Assembly: GCA_030530985.1 (NCBI GenBank)
Contig: JAUMTX010000007.1
Coordinates: 21,698 to 85,697 of the forward strand
DNA from: Corynebacterium sp.
GTDB lineage: Bacteria > Actinomycetota > Actinomycetes > Mycobacteriales > Mycobacteriaceae
Length of the DNA: 64,000 nt
Direction: 5' to 3'
In this document: positions 35,648 through 48,289 of the stretch, one piece after another
Numbering within the stretch: position 1 is the stretch's first letter
Layout: each line of letters opens with the position of its first letter
The notes under the pieces: model-generated
Told to the model about the DNA's origin: nothing
Seen by the model: only the letters and a program-made list of their open reading frames with translations
Database searches by the model: none
Program-made: the position numbers and the translations under genes

Positions 35648-36475
35648 CTAAACCGAATCACGGGATAGCGCCACGGTGGAAATAATCATGACAACCAGGG
35701 CAATGGCCATAAAGGCCCACTCAATACCCGAGGCGGTGAATTTTTCGCCCAAAATCACATAACCCAAAATAAAAGCGAAAATAGGCTCACCAATAGTCAT
35801 AGCGGGCAGACTATCCTTCAAAGAGCCAGCATTAAAGGCGTATTGCTGGAGGATGGTGCCTATGATGGCCGTCGATAAGAGCGCATAAGGCTCCCAATTC
35901 AGGACCAAAGCCTGCCACCCGTTATGGATAAAAAGATCCACCGTGGCCTTGGAAAAGAGCGACACATAACCAAAGGTACCGCCCGTAACAATGCCCAAAA
36001 GCACGGCCTTTTCACTACGCAACTGGTGATTAGCCACATAAATCAGGCCCGAGAGCAGCGCCACACCCACCACAATCGCAGGAATCCAGCGCAGCAGGGA
36101 CGGATGGCTCTGACCAGGCAGCGGGCGGCCAAAAATCACCATTGTGCCCACCGACACCGTCAAAAGCGAAGCCCACAGCAACTGGCGATGCGAAATCCGA
36201 CGCCCCGCATAGCGCGCCGACATGGGCAAAGACAACATGAGTTTCAGCACCAAAACCGGCTGAACGGCCAGCAGCGAACCAAAGGCCAAAGCCACCGCCT
36301 GCAAGGCATAGGCAATCAAAGCCGTGGAGGTGCCCGCCCACCACAAAGGACGCCGAATCACCGACCCCATAGAATTCCCGGAGGTTTCGGCAATGCGGTG
36401 CCGCACCACCGTACCCCAGGCAATAGTCAGCGCTGAGGCGAAGGCGAAAAGCACGGCAAGGGCATTATTATGCAT
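35648..36475 (-). CDS. DMT superfamily (EamA-like) transporter
   Basis: A 275-residue membrane protein with about nine to ten hydrophobic spans arranged as two related halves, the EamA-type drug/metabolite exporter layout. The final part, TIGEPIFAFILGYVILGEKF, is a typical second-repeat motif. The substrate is unknown; position between leuA and lysC hints at an amino-acid-related role, which is inference only. It is the only minus-strand gene between the leuA leader and lysC, and its promoter shares the 140-base gap with lysC. Confidence 0.8.
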   Translation of the reverse strand: MHNNALAVLFAFASALTIAWGTVVRHRIAETSGNSMGSVIRRPLWWAGTSTALIAYALQAVALAFGSLLAVQPVLVLKLMLSLPMSARYAGRRISHRQLLWASLLTVSVGTMVIFGRPLPGQSHPSLLRWIPAIVVGVALLSGLIYVANHQLRSEKAVLLGIVTGGTFGYVSLFSKATVDLFIHNGWQALVLNWEPYALLSTAIIGTILQQYAFNAGSLKDSLPAMTIGEPIFAFILGYVILGEKFTASGIEWAFMAIALVVMIISTVALSRDSV

Positions 36476-36615
36476 GATTCTCTACCATAGAACATGCAGC
36501 GCACTTAATGGAAATAGCGCGCGGGGGGCTATCAACTTAGGAATCGGTAATTCATTAGGTATTATAGGTGGGTAATCTATTTTCCTTTTGACGTGTTGCG
36601 AGAAAGGCGGGCCCC

Positions 36616-38939
<2,324 letters not shown>

Positions 38940-38946
<7 letters not shown>

Positions 38947-39464
38947 TGCATATTAAGAATGTCCGCGCGGGCCCGAGCTACTCGGGAGCGGATGGTGCCA
39001 ATGCGCACCCCGCTAATGCGCGCGGCTTCTTCATAACTATAGCCAAGAATCTGCGTCAAAATGAGAGCTTCTCGACGATCCGGTGCAAGCTCGTCTAGTA
39101 GGATGCGGACGTCGGCAAGCTCAACAAAAGAGCTGGTCGCATCGGCATTCGCTTCCTCATAATCTATATCGGCCTTTTTGGGGCGGGCCATATCATGACG
39201 CACACTATCCACCCAGGCGCGACGGGCCAGGGACAAAATCCATGTTTTTGCGGATGAGCGCGCGGCGAAGCGGGGCAGGGCGCCCAGGACACGCAAATAT
39301 GTCTCCTGTGTGAGATCATCGGCCTCCTCGGGGCTGGCCAGGTGCGCAAGCAGGCGCCACACATCATCCTTGGTCAGATTAATAAACTCTGTGAGCGCTG
39401 TTTTATCCCCCCGACCAGCACGAAGCGCCACCTGCGTGGTGTAGTCCTCCTGGTCTGTGCTCAT
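38940..39464 (-). CDS. sigC: ECF RNA polymerase sigma factor, SigC-like
   Basis: A 174-residue ECF sigma factor. Region 2 contains DDVWRLLAHLASPEEADDLTQETYLRVLGALPRF and SSAKTWILSLARRAWVDSVRH; region 4 has LAPDRREALILTQILGYSYEEAARISGVRIGTIRSRVARARADI. No anti-sigma gene is adjacent. Position next to asd matches sigC of Corynebacterium, linked there to respiratory-chain and redox control by prior work as I recall. Direct targets here are not readable, but the neighbouring catalase and giant surface gene are candidates for study. Confidence 0.88.
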
Positions 39465-39610
39465 GCTTCTATCTTAGGCTACCTGGGCACAAAATGTATA
39501 AAGATTAATAAGAAAAACCGGGGTAAATGTCGATTTTATTTAGGATTTTCGGTGATATTTTACTAAGATAGAAATGAAAGTTTTACAACCACGACTTATT
39601 GGAGGAGATT

Positions 39611-42600
39611 GTGTCTAACACATCCCGCGGCCGCCTCATTGGCGGCGCATTCCTTAGCGGCGTCGTTGCCGTGACCTCTACTATTGCAGCACCTGCTGCG
39701 CATGCTGAAACCCTCGTGACCGATGTGCCTGTGGAGTACTCCAATGGCCAGTGGACGAATGCGACTATCGACGTAGATAAGTGGGCTTCTTGGTATACCT
39801 CGCCCGCTGGCACCGTATTCGCTTCTACTGACCCAAGTCGTCACGACCCAATTGGTACTACTTCTGGCAACGCGAGCTCCGGTGTGACCGCTGCGAGCCT
39901 GCAGTCTTTGGCTAATTACCTTAAGAGCGCGAGCTCCGGTGGTGTTCTTGCTGTAGTCTCTGAGTTCTCGAGTAACTCGAATAATAGCCACTCTGCCGAC
40001 TTCTCGAATGGTTTGTCATGGATGCGAAGCCTGTTCTCCACTGCAGAACTCAAGGCGGCAGGCCGATCTACGGACAGCATCTCTGGCCGTAATACCATTT
40101 CCACCTCGAGGATTAACGGCTACCTCAACTACTATAAGAACGAAGATCTTAAGACTATTAAGAAACTCCTGTCTGACATGGAGTCTGATCTTGAGAATAA
40201 GAAGAGCGAATCTGGTGCTAATACCACCCAGATCCAAACTTCCATTGATGAGCTCAAGGCTATCTCGGACAGCCTGACCACCGATAACCTCATGGATACG
40301 GACCTTGCCGGCCGTATTAGTACTGCGCTGGATACCGCGCAGGAGTCTATCGATGATCCAACCTATACCGATACCTCTAATGATCCTTATGCTGATCAGC
40401 GTACGACTGCTAAGAGCACCATTAATGGGCTGACGAATATCACCAATGAGCAGAAGAAGCAGCTGCTCGCTGATGTTGATGGCGCTGCCGATGGCGATGC
40501 CATTGATGCTGTTGTCACCAAGGCGCAGGCGCTGGATACTGCTGAGCAGAACCTCAAGACCGCTGTGAATGATAATGCAGGCACCACCGCGACTGATGCA
40601 TATAAGTTTGCCACTGCTGATGAGAAGTCTGCCTTTGATACAGCACTGAGCAATGCGCAGACTGGCTCTGCTGATAATGAGACCAGCAATGCTAGCTATT
40701 CCGCGAGTGATGTTGAGTCGCTGACCACCGCACTGACCAATGCGAAGAATGCACTCTCCGGTGCCACCTTCATCAACGACCTGCAAAATAAGGTGAATGA
40801 TCTTGGTCTGACTGATGACCAGAAGACTGCTGCTAAGACCGCCATTGCCGGTGCGGCAAACCGTGCAGGGGCACAGGATGCCTATGATGCGGCTTCCAAT
40901 TTGGCAACCAAGCGCTCTGATGCAAGCACTGCTGCAAGCAATGCAACCCAGGGTGATGCCTATACCTTTGCCTCTGCTGATAAGAAGAAGGCTGTGGATG
41001 ATGCCATTGCTGCCTTGAACACTGCCCGTGATGCCCAGGATGCGACCGCCGCATCGGTGCAGGCTGCGATTGATAAGCTCAATACTGCAGTAAGTAACCT
41101 TGATGGTGCTGATTTCAAGAGCAATCTGGCAAACCAGGTTGATAACCTCAACCTGACTGAAGATCAGAAGACTGCCGCCAAGAGTGCTATTAATAGCGCC
41201 ACCACCAAGGATGACGCTAATACGGCATACCAGGCTGCCCAGGATCTGGCTACTGCCCGCGATAATGCTGCCACCGCACAGACCAATGCTGATAAGGACA
41301 GCGATAACTATAAGTATGCCGATGCGGATAAGAAGAGCGCCTATGACCAGGCCCTGACCGATTTGGCTACTGCCGCTGCCGATAAGGATGCAACGGCAGC
41401 TACTGTTGCAGCGGCCCTGCAGAAGGTCGTTGATGCCAAGGGTGCTCTTAATGGTGATGACAATAAGACCCGTGCTGAGGGTCTGAACCTGACAAATGGT
41501 CAGAAGGAAACCCTGCTGACTAATCTTGGTGCTGGCCCATCGAAGCCAGCGGATCTGTGGGATGAGGCTGATAAGCTCAGCCAGGCCAATACGGATCTGG
41601 ATACGCTCATTAGTGGCATTGATAAGACCAGTGATGCCTATAAGTATGCTTCCGATAATAAGAAGCAGGCTTTGGATACGGCTCTGGAAAATGCCAAGGC
41701 TGCTCGTCTGGATAATGCGGCCAATGCCACCCAGACTAGCGCTGCCATCACTAGCCTAAATACTAACCTGACTCAGGCCAAGAATGGTCTTGATGGCGTG
41801 GCTAATAAGCAGGCCATCAAGAATGCCATTGATGCCATGAATCTGAGCCAGGCGCAGAAGGAAAAGTACAAGCAGGATGTGGATAATGCTGCTGATTTGG
41901 CAGCAGCTCAGCGCGTTCAAAGCGATGCTCAGAAGCTTGCCGACGCCCGCGATAAGGTCGCTGCCCTCAATGTGGATAAGGCTGCTGATGCCTACGCCTA
42001 TGCAGATCCAAGCAAGCGTACTGCAGTGGATAATGCCCTCACGGCTGCAACAACCAATAATGACGATGCTAATCTGACGGCTGCGCAGCTGGAAGAGAAG
42101 ATCGCAACGCTCAGTGCTGCACAGACTTCCCTTAATGGTGCGACCGTCAAGGCTAGCCTTGATTCCTTGCAGAATATTACAACTGATCAGCGTACCGCTT
42201 TGGAAAGTGCAGTTAAGACTGCCAGCGATGATAATGCCGCACAGACCGCATTGAATAATGCCTCCGCAGTGAATATTGCAATGGGCAAGCTCAATGCTGA
42301 GCTCGCCATGGTGGATAAGACTAAGCAAAATCACCTCTACGTCAATGACACTACGGAGCGCAAGGGTGCCTATGACACTGCCGTCACTGATGGTGAGGCC
42401 AAGAAGACTAGCACCGACGCCACCGAAATTGAGACTGCTGCCGAAAAGTTGACCCAAACCCGTGAAGCCCTGCAGGGTAAGACCGATTTGGAGTTGCAGC
42501 AGGATGCTGTGCGCAAGGTCATCAATGATGCGCAGAATCTGAACACTGATCAGAAGAATGCACTCCTAGGTCAGGTCAATGCCTTTGATACTGAGGCTGA

Positions 42601-45600
42601 CAATGAAAGTCTGGCCGATGATCGCAGGAATGAAATCCGTGACGCCCTCAATAACATTGCCACTAATACCAAGGCAGTGGATGGTGCCATGGCCAAACTG
42701 AAGACGGCCCAGGCTGGTGCAGATAGTGTCAAGCAGGAAGACCGCTATACCCTTGCGGATACCGAAAAGCAGCAAGCATATGACAATGCCGTTGCCGCTG
42801 ATCCGGGTGCGACGGTGGTTGCTGATGATATTAATACCTTGACCACGGCGATTAATAATGCCAATAATGCCCTCAATGGTGTACAAAACCGCAATGAGGC
42901 TTTGGAGAAGATTGATGGGCTCAACCTCTCTGATGACCAGAAGGCAGCAGCCCGCGCAGCAGTCAATAATGCCACCAGCAAGGCAGAGATTGATACTGCA
43001 GTACAGGCAGCAAGCGATCTTGCCGATCAGCGCACCGCCTATACAGATGGCAACTATGATGATGTGACCAGCACTGATGCCTATATCTATGCGTTGCCAA
43101 GCCAGAAGTCTGCCTATGATTCCGCTTTGGCGGCTGTCAAGGACATTCTGGATAAGGGCACGACCAGTGCTGCGGACCTGAAGGCTGCCCTGGAGAAGCT
43201 CAATGAGGCAAAGGACGCCCTGAACGGTGAAGCTAATAAGAAGAGCATCACCGATCTTGGTCTTGGCGCCCAGGAAGATACCTTCCTGCAGAAGCTTGCC
43301 GATAGCGCCAGTGACTCTGAGGCACAGCAGGTCATTACCGATGCCCAGAATGCTAAGAACGCCAAGGATGCACTCCAGCAGCTGGTCAATGATCTTGCCA
43401 ACCGCAAGAACAGCAATGCATATAAGTATGCCGATGATGATCTGCGTGCAGCCTATGACAAGGCCCTGAGCGATGCAGAGGCTGAACTCAATAATGCCGA
43501 TGCGAATAAGCAGAGCCTGGAGCAAGCCAAGAGCACCCTTGAAGCAGCCAATACGGCGCTCAATGGTGAGAGCGTGCTGAAGGGGAGCGTCGAAAAGCTC
43601 AAGAATACGGAGTATTTGAGCGAGGAGCAGAAGAACCTCCTGCAGGCAGCTGCAGAGGCCAATGCGACCCGCGATGAGCTTGATGCATGGCAGGAGAAGA
43701 TTGAAACTCTGGCAGCCAACCAGAAGAACTTCAATGAGCTTGTTGCCGAAAAGAGCACCGTTCAGGCAAGCCAGGCCTACCGCGATGCCGATGAGGACAA
43801 GCAGGAGGCCTATGATACGGCCGTGGCAGCAACCATTGACACCACCACCTTGGCCGGTGACGTGCAGTTGACTGAAAAGACAAATGCGATTACTAAGGCT
43901 AAGGAAGAGCTCAACGGTGCTGAGAATCTGGCAAAGGCGCAGACCGAGGCTGAGGCAGCTATTGATGAGATGAACCTCACCGATGGCCAGAAGGCTGCCG
44001 CAAAGGCAGAGGTCAAGGCCGGTGCCGATAAGGATGCGGTTGCTGCTGCAGTAGCCAAGGCCCAGTCCCTCAGCGATGCCAATGACAACTTGGATGCAGC
44101 AATCACCAAGGCTGAAGAGCGAAAGAATAGCGCCGAATACGGTCTGGCAACCGCCGATGAAAAGGAAGCATTCGATGAGGCGCTGGCCAATGCCAAGGCT
44201 GGCCGTGAGGATAATGCGACCACCGCTGCCTATGTGGCTTCGGATGTGGATGACCTCAGGACTGCCCTGGAAAATGTGAGCCTCTCCGGTGGTGACTATA
44301 ATGACCAGCTGGCTGCCCAGGTTGATGGCCTGAACCTGACCGCTGGTCAGAAGGCTGCCGCCAAGGAAGCAATCGCGAACTCTCGCTCCCGTGAGGATGC
44401 CGATGAGCAACTGGAGAAGGCGAAGGAACTCAGCGCGGCAAATACCGCGATCGATAAGGTCATTGCCGCAGCCGAGGCCAAGAAGGGCACCGTCGAGTAC
44501 AACCTGGCAACCCAGGCTGAAAAGAAGGCCTTTGATGAAGCGCTGGGCAATGCCAAGGCCGCACGAACCGAAAGTGCATACTCGGCAGGCTTGCAGGCCG
44601 ATGATGTCACCACGTTGCAGACCGCCCTTGAGGATGCCAGCCTGAGCGGTGCTTCCTATAATGATGGGCTGGCTGCCCAGGTTGATGGCCTTAACCTGAC
44701 CGATGGCCAGAAGGCTGCAGCCAAGGCGACCATTGCTGATTCGCTGAGCCGTGAGGATGCGGATGCTGCCCTGGAGGCGGCAAAGAAGCTGGCTGAGGCC
44801 CGCTCCGCCACCGTTGAATTCGCCGAAGAGTCCTCCGTGCGCTTCCGCCTGGCTGATGGTGACCTGCAGGGTGCGGCCCGCACTACTCGTGCGGCTTATA
44901 CTGCGGCCTTGGATGCTGATGATGCCACCGCTGCTACCGTGGCGGCTGCGCTGACTGCGGCCACCGATGCGGATAAGGCGCTCAATGGTCAGAGCAACCT
45001 TGATGCTACTGTGAAGGTTCTGCAGGAGCTTGGCGGCCTGACCACTGGTCAGAAGAATGTGATTCCGGAACTGGCTGAAAAGTCTGCCACCAAGGAAGAA
45101 CTCGCGGCATTTGCTAAGAATGTCACCGATGTGAACAGAGCCCAGGCTACGCTGCGCATTAAGGTGGGCAATGCGGATACCGTTCGTGCATCGGCGGCCT
45201 ATAAGAATGCCGATGAGCAGAAGCGTGCCGCCTATGATACTTCCCTGGCAAATGCGGGTAAGTACCTGGCCGATGACTATTCGGTTCTGGACAGCACCAT
45301 CGTTACGGAGCTCAATGGTGCCGCTGATGATATCACCGAGGCCAATGAGGCCCTCGATGGTGTTGAGGTTAACTATTCGAGCCTGCAGACCGCCTATGAC
45401 AAGGTGGCTGAGGATGACCTCTTTAATAGCGCTGCATACCGCAATGCTACTGAGGAGGAGAAGGCTGCATTCCAGCAGGCCTATGCCAATGCTAAGGCAA
45501 TCCTGGATGCGAAGACTGCCACCCAGGCTGAGGTTGATGAGGCGCTGCGTAACCTCCTTGAGCTGCGCGATGGCCTCTCCGGCCGTGAGGAGACCCCTAT

Positions 45601-45913
45601 CGCCGGTGGTTCCTCCCTGTCTAGCTACCGCAATATTCTGATTGCGGCTGGTGTGGGCCTGGCTGTGGTTGGTGCCATTGCTTATACCCAGAGCCAGGGT
45701 AGCTCTGCCCCCGTGCCGGGTGCCGTGCCGGGCGTTGCCCCGGGTGTCGCGCCGGGCGTTGATCCTGCCGCTGCTCCGGGTGTTGAGGCCCAGGGTGGCC
45801 GTGGCATTCTGGCTGTGACGGGTGCTAATGCCACCACGCCACTGGTGTCCTCCATCTTGGCGATGGTCATGGGCGTGCTGCTCATGCTCGGTTTCCGCCG
45901 CCGTGAGGACTAA
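39611..45913 (+). CDS. giant cell-wall-anchored surface protein with GA-like and FIVAR-like repeats
   Basis: About 2100 residues. GTG 39611 is chosen because GGAGGA lies 4 bases upstream; signal peptide cleavage probably after AAHA. A unique N-terminal domain (about 35-255) precedes some 14 modules of roughly 115-120 residues. Each starts with a GA-like three-helix segment (pattern G-L-N-L-T-x-x-Q-K-x-A-A-K) and continues with a FIVAR-like segment (pattern Y-K-Y-A-x-x-x-K-x-A-Y-D-x-A-L, ending A-L-N-G). A last FIVAR-like unit, one hydrophobic segment (near 2005), a PGVAPGV-type stretch and LAVTG plus hydrophobic segment plus FRRRED close it. LAxTG fits class E sortase substrates. The layout recalls staphylococcal Ebh/Embp. 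A matrix or host-protein adhesin is inferred. Confidence 0.88.
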   Translation: MSNTSRGRLIGGAFLSGVVAVTSTIAAPAAHAETLVTDVPVEYSNGQWTNATIDVDKWASWYTSPAGTVFASTDPSRHDPIGTTSGNASSGVTAASLQSLANYLKSASSGGVLAVVSEFSSNSNNSHSADFSNGLSWMRSLFSTAELKAAGRSTDSISGRNTISTSRINGYLNYYKNEDLKTIKKLLSDMESDLENKKSESGANTTQIQTSIDELKAISDSLTTDNLMDTDLAGRISTALDTAQESIDDPTYTDTSNDPYADQRTTAKSTINGLTNITNEQKKQLLADVDGAADGDAIDAVVTKAQALDTAEQNLKTAVNDNAGTTATDAYKFATADEKSAFDTALSNAQTGSADNETSNASYSASDVESLTTALTNAKNALSGATFINDLQNKVNDLGLTDDQKTAAKTAIAGAANRAGAQDAYDAASNLATKRSDASTAASNATQGDAYTFASADKKKAVDDAIAALNTARDAQDATAASVQAAIDKLNTAVSNLDGADFKSNLANQVDNLNLTEDQKTAAKSAINSATTKDDANTAYQAAQDLATARDNAATAQTNADKDSDNYKYADADKKSAYDQALTDLATAAADKDATAATVAAALQKVVDAKGALNGDDNKTRAEGLNLTNGQKETLLTNLGAGPSKPADLWDEADKLSQANTDLDTLISGIDKTSDAYKYASDNKKQALDTALENAKAARLDNAANATQTSAAITSLNTNLTQAKNGLDGVANKQAIKNAIDAMNLSQAQKEKYKQDVDNAADLAAAQRVQSDAQKLADARDKVAALNVDKAADAYAYADPSKRTAVDNALTAATTNNDDANLTAAQLEEKIATLSAAQTSLNGATVKASLDSLQNITTDQRTALESAVKTASDDNAAQTALNNASAVNIAMGKLNAELAMVDKTKQNHLYVNDTTERKGAYDTAVTDGEAKKTSTDATEIETAAEKLTQTREALQGKTDLELQQDAVRKVINDAQNLNTDQKNALLGQVNAFDTEADNESLADDRRNEIRDALNNIATNTKAVDGAMAKLKTAQAGADSVKQEDRYTLADTEKQQAYDNAVAADPGATVVADDINTLTTAINNANNALNGVQNRNEALEKIDGLNLSDDQKAAARAAVNNATSKAEIDTAVQAASDLADQRTAYTDGNYDDVTSTDAYIYALPSQKSAYDSALAAVKDILDKGTTSAADLKAALEKLNEAKDALNGEANKKSITDLGLGAQEDTFLQKLADSASDSEAQQVITDAQNAKNAKDALQQLVNDLANRKNSNAYKYADDDLRAAYDKALSDAEAELNNADANKQSLEQAKSTLEAANTALNGESVLKGSVEKLKNTEYLSEEQKNLLQAAAEANATRDELDAWQEKIETLAANQKNFNELVAEKSTVQASQAYRDADEDKQEAYDTAVAATIDTTTLAGDVQLTEKTNAITKAKEELNGAENLAKAQTEAEAAIDEMNLTDGQKAAAKAEVKAGADKDAVAAAVAKAQSLSDANDNLDAAITKAEERKNSAEYGLATADEKEAFDEALANAKAGREDNATTAAYVASDVDDLRTALENVSLSGGDYNDQLAAQVDGLNLTAGQKAAAKEAIANSRSREDADEQLEKAKELSAANTAIDKVIAAAEAKKGTVEYNLATQAEKKAFDEALGNAKAARTESAYSAGLQADDVTTLQTALEDASLSGASYNDGLAAQVDGLNLTDGQKAAAKATIADSLSREDADAALEAAKKLAEARSATVEFAEESSVRFRLADGDLQGAARTTRAAYTAALDADDATAATVAAALTAATDADKALNGQSNLDATVKVLQELGGLTTGQKNVIPELAEKSATKEELAAFAKNVTDVNRAQATLRIKVGNADTVRASAAYKNADEQKRAAYDTSLANAGKYLADDYSVLDSTIVTELNGAADDITEANEALDGVEVNYSSLQTAYDKVAEDDLFNSAAYRNATEEEKAAFQQAYANAKAILDAKTATQAEVDEALRNLLELRDGLSGREETPIAGGSSLSSYRNILIAAGVGLAVVGAIAYTQSQGSSAPVPGAVPGVAPGVAPGVDPAAAPGVEAQGGRGILAVTGANATTPLVSSILAMVMGVLLMLGFRRRED

Positions 45914-45932
45914 GTGAATTAAAGTCCGGTTT

Positions 45933-45962
45933 AAGGGATCAGCTTCGGCTGGTCCCTTTTTT
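45933..45962 (+). terminator. terminator of the giant surface protein gene
   Basis: AGGGATCAGC-TTCG-GCTGGTCCCT hairpin followed by a run of six T. It lies 20 bases after the stop codon. Confidence 0.9.
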
Positions 45963-45989
45963 CGGGTTTAACCTATTAATTACGAAAAT

Positions 45990-46029
45990 TTGACATATGT
46001 AGCTTATGGAACTAGTCTATTACATGTAA
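45990..46029 (+). promoter_or_regulatory. katA promoter region with palindrome
   Basis: TTGACA at 45990-45995 is a consensus -35 element; 17 bases later lies TAGTCT (46013-46018), an acceptable -10. Just downstream a perfect 10-base palindrome, TTACATGTAA, sits at 46020-46029, where a repressor or peroxide sensor could act. Assigned to katA by position. Confidence 0.45.
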
Positions 46030-46075
46030 CTATTATTTCAGCCCATTTAATAGTCTTTATGAATTAGGAGTTTCC

Positions 46076-47545
46076 ATGACCCACCCAGCCGAACGCGGCA
46101 AGTGCCCATTCGACCACAGTGCAATGACCAACACCACCAGCCTTGCAGGTGCACCGGTACCATCCGAGCACCACTCCCTCACCCAGGGCCAGCAGGGCAC
46201 CATCTCCATGACTGACTTCCACCTCATGGAGAAGCTCGCACACTTTAACCGCGAGCGTGTTCCAGAGCGTGTAGTACACGCCAAGGGTTCCGGTGCCTTC
46301 GGTGATTTTGTTGCCACCGAAGATATGTCCCCATATACCAGCGCTGCGCTCTTCCAGAAGGATGTAGTAACCCCAATGCTGCTGCGTTTCTCCACCGTTG
46401 CCGGTGAGCAGGGCAGCCCAGATGCATGGCGCGATGTTCGTGGCTTTAGTCTTAAATTCTACACCACCGAAGGCAACTATGACATCGTGGGTAATAACAC
46501 CCCGATCTTCTTCCTTCGTGATGGCATTAAGTTCCCTGACTTCATCCACTCCCAGAAGCGTCTCCCAGGTTCCGGCCTGCGCGATGCCAATATGCAGTGG
46601 GATTTCTGGACCCGCAACCCAGAGACCGCACACCAGGTGACCTACCTCATGGGTGACCGTGGTATCCCAACCGACTTCCGCCACATGGACGGCTTCGGTT
46701 CCCACACCTACCAGTGGATTAACAAGGACGGCGAGCGCTTCTGGGTTAAGTACCACTTCAAGACCCGCCAGGGCTGGAAGTTCTACACCGACGCTGAGGC
46801 AGCTGAGGTTGTGGGTAAGGATTCTGACTCCTCCCGCACCGACCTCTATGAGGCCATTGAGCGCGGCGACTACCCAGTATGGGACGTCAAGGTTCAGATC
46901 ATGCCTTTCGACGAAGCCGAGTCCTACCGCGTTAACCCATTCGACCTGACCAAGACCTGGTCCCAGCAGGACTACCCGCTGATCCACGTTGGTCACTTCA
47001 CCCTGAACCGCAACCCAGAGAACTTCTTTGCTCAGATTGAGCAGGCTGCTTTTGCGCCTTCCAATATTGTTCCTGGTATCGGCTTCAGCCCGGATAAGAT
47101 GCTCATTGCTCGTGGCTTTGCTTATGCTGATGCGCAGCGCTACCGCGTTGGTGCCAATGCTGAGCAGCTGCCAGTTAATGCGCCAGTGTGCCCAGTTAAT
47201 GCCATTGCCCAGGATGGCGCAATGACCTACCACTTCGCACCTGCAAATAAGACCATCTACCCAACCCAGGAGAACACCTACAAGGATCTGGGTCTGTGGG
47301 ATACCCACGGCAATGACTTCACCCGCGGTGCCTATGTTCAGCACCCTGAGGATGATGACTTCTCCCAGGCCGGCGACCTTGTTCGCCGCGTCATGAGCGC
47401 CGATGAGCGCGAGCGCCTCGCCGGCAATATCGCCCGCGCCATGGGTGGTATCACCATGGACGGCCTGGCTGAGCGTGTCTTCCAGTACTGGACCAATGTG
47501 GATCCAGACCTGGGCAAGCGCGTTGAAGAACTCTACAAGGGTTAA
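46076..47545 (+). CDS. katA: catalase (monofunctional, haem)
   Basis: A 489-residue small-subunit catalase. The catalytic His68 is in [14 protein letters not shown], the catalytic Asn in [16 protein letters not shown] (about 140), and the haem-ligand Tyr in [14 protein letters not shown] (about 349). Length and motifs fit clade 3. It dismutates hydrogen peroxide in the cytoplasm. There is no signal peptide. TTAGGAG precedes the start. In Corynebacterium katA follows sigC directly; here the giant surface gene intervenes. A strong hairpin follows the stop. Confidence 0.96.
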   Translation: MTHPAERGKCPFDHSAMTNTTSLAGAPVPSEHHSLTQGQQGTISMTDFHLMEKLAHFNRERVPERVVHAKGSGAFGDFVATEDMSPYTSAALFQKDVVTPMLLRFSTVAGEQGSPDAWRDVRGFSLKFYTTEGNYDIVGNNTPIFFLRDGIKFPDFIHSQKRLPGSGLRDANMQWDFWTRNPETAHQVTYLMGDRGIPTDFRHMDGFGSHTYQWINKDGERFWVKYHFKTRQGWKFYTDAEAAEVVGKDSDSSRTDLYEAIERGDYPVWDVKVQIMPFDEAESYRVNPFDLTKTWSQQDYPLIHVGHFTLNRNPENFFAQIEQAAFAPSNIVPGIGFSPDKMLIARGFAYADAQRYRVGANAEQLPVNAPVCPVNAIAQDGAMTYHFAPANKTIYPTQENTYKDLGLWDTHGNDFTRGAYVQHPEDDDFSQAGDLVRRVMSADERERLAGNIARAMGGITMDGLAERVFQYWTNVDPDLGKRVEELYKG

Positions 47546-47577
47546 AAACTAGCCTAACTGGCTCTCACCCCTTTGTG

Positions 47578-47636
47578 AACTGCTCCCCAAAGAGTTGACC
47601 AAAAACTTGGTTGACTTGGAAGGGAGCAGTTTTTGT
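47578..47636 (+). terminator. large hairpin at the IS left end, likely katA terminator
   Basis: AACTGCTCCC and GGGAGCAGTT pair, enclosing a second 10-base stem (AGTTGACCAA with TTGGTTGACT, two G-T pairs). TTTTTG follows. It belongs to the IS end but also lies 33 bases after the katA stop, so it should terminate katA transcription. Confidence 0.65.
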
Positions 47637-47683
47637 ATTCAGGGCTTTATGAACGCCGGTGTATTCATGGCAGAATGTGTCTC

Positions 47684-48232
47684 ATGTATTCTTTCGAGCA
47701 GAAGCTAGAGATAGTTGAGCGCTGCCTGCAGGGCGAGTCTGCGCAGGAGCTTGCCGATGAGTATGGGGTGAGCAGCAGAAACCTGGTTCAGACTTGGGTG
47801 CGGACTTATCGTAAAGAGGGTGCGGAGGGGCTTAGGCCGAAAGGTAAGGCTCCTAAAAGCGACAGTGAGCTGAAAGATGAGCGTATTCAGGTGCTGGAGG
47901 CTGAGGTGGCTAGCCTAATAAAAATTGCGAAACCTGAGACAGCAACAGCCTTAGAGAAGACACGTGTTATTGCTGATCTAAGGTCGACGTATCCACTACC
48001 CCTGTTGCTTGCTGCAGCCGGGCTTGCTAAGTCGACTTTTAGTTATAATTTGAAGGTTTTGGCGCGGCCAGATAAGCACGCAGAGCTAAGAAAACGCATC
48101 ATTGGCATTTACGAGGAATCAGGACGAAGCTATGGCTATCGGCGAATTACCGAGAGGCTTCGCAGTGAGGGCCTGGTAGTGAATCACAAATTGGTGCTCA
48201 AAATCATGCGTGAAGAAAAAATCTCGGGCTGA
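47684..48232 (+). pseudogene. truncated IS3-family transposase (OrfA plus start of OrfB)
   Basis: Starting at MYSFEQKLEIVERCL, the frame holds the OrfA helix-turn-helix (GESAQELADEYGVSSRNLVQTWVR), a short leucine-rich coiled coil (LKDERIQVLEAEVASL) and then, without the usual frameshift, the OrfB N-terminal HTH_21 region (SGRSYGYRRITERLRSEGLVVNHKLVLKIMREEKIS). It ends at TGA 48230-48232, before any DDE integrase core, so it cannot transpose by itself. 182 residues remain. Confidence 0.8.
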
Positions 48233-48289
48233 CGGTGTGTAGAAATCATACGCGGAGCGGATAGCATTACCGTACCCAAGTTTTGGTGC

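Larger units (their letters stand above)
47576..48232 (+). mobile_element. remnant of an IS3-family insertion sequence (left part)
   Basis: The left end TGAACTGCTCCCCAAAGAG with an internal complementary segment (GGGAGCAGTT at 47622-47631) is typical of IS3/IS150-group ends. It is followed by transposase sequence that stops before the catalytic domain. No right inverted repeat was found before the DUF4185 gene, so the element is truncated. Related sequence occurs in the opposite orientation at 49366-49542. Confidence 0.7.

Noticed and set aside
40400-45500. CRISPR or DNA-level tandem repeats in the giant gene
   Set aside because: The repetition is at protein level with diverged codons; no short identical DNA repeats with regular spacers were seen here or elsewhere in the window.
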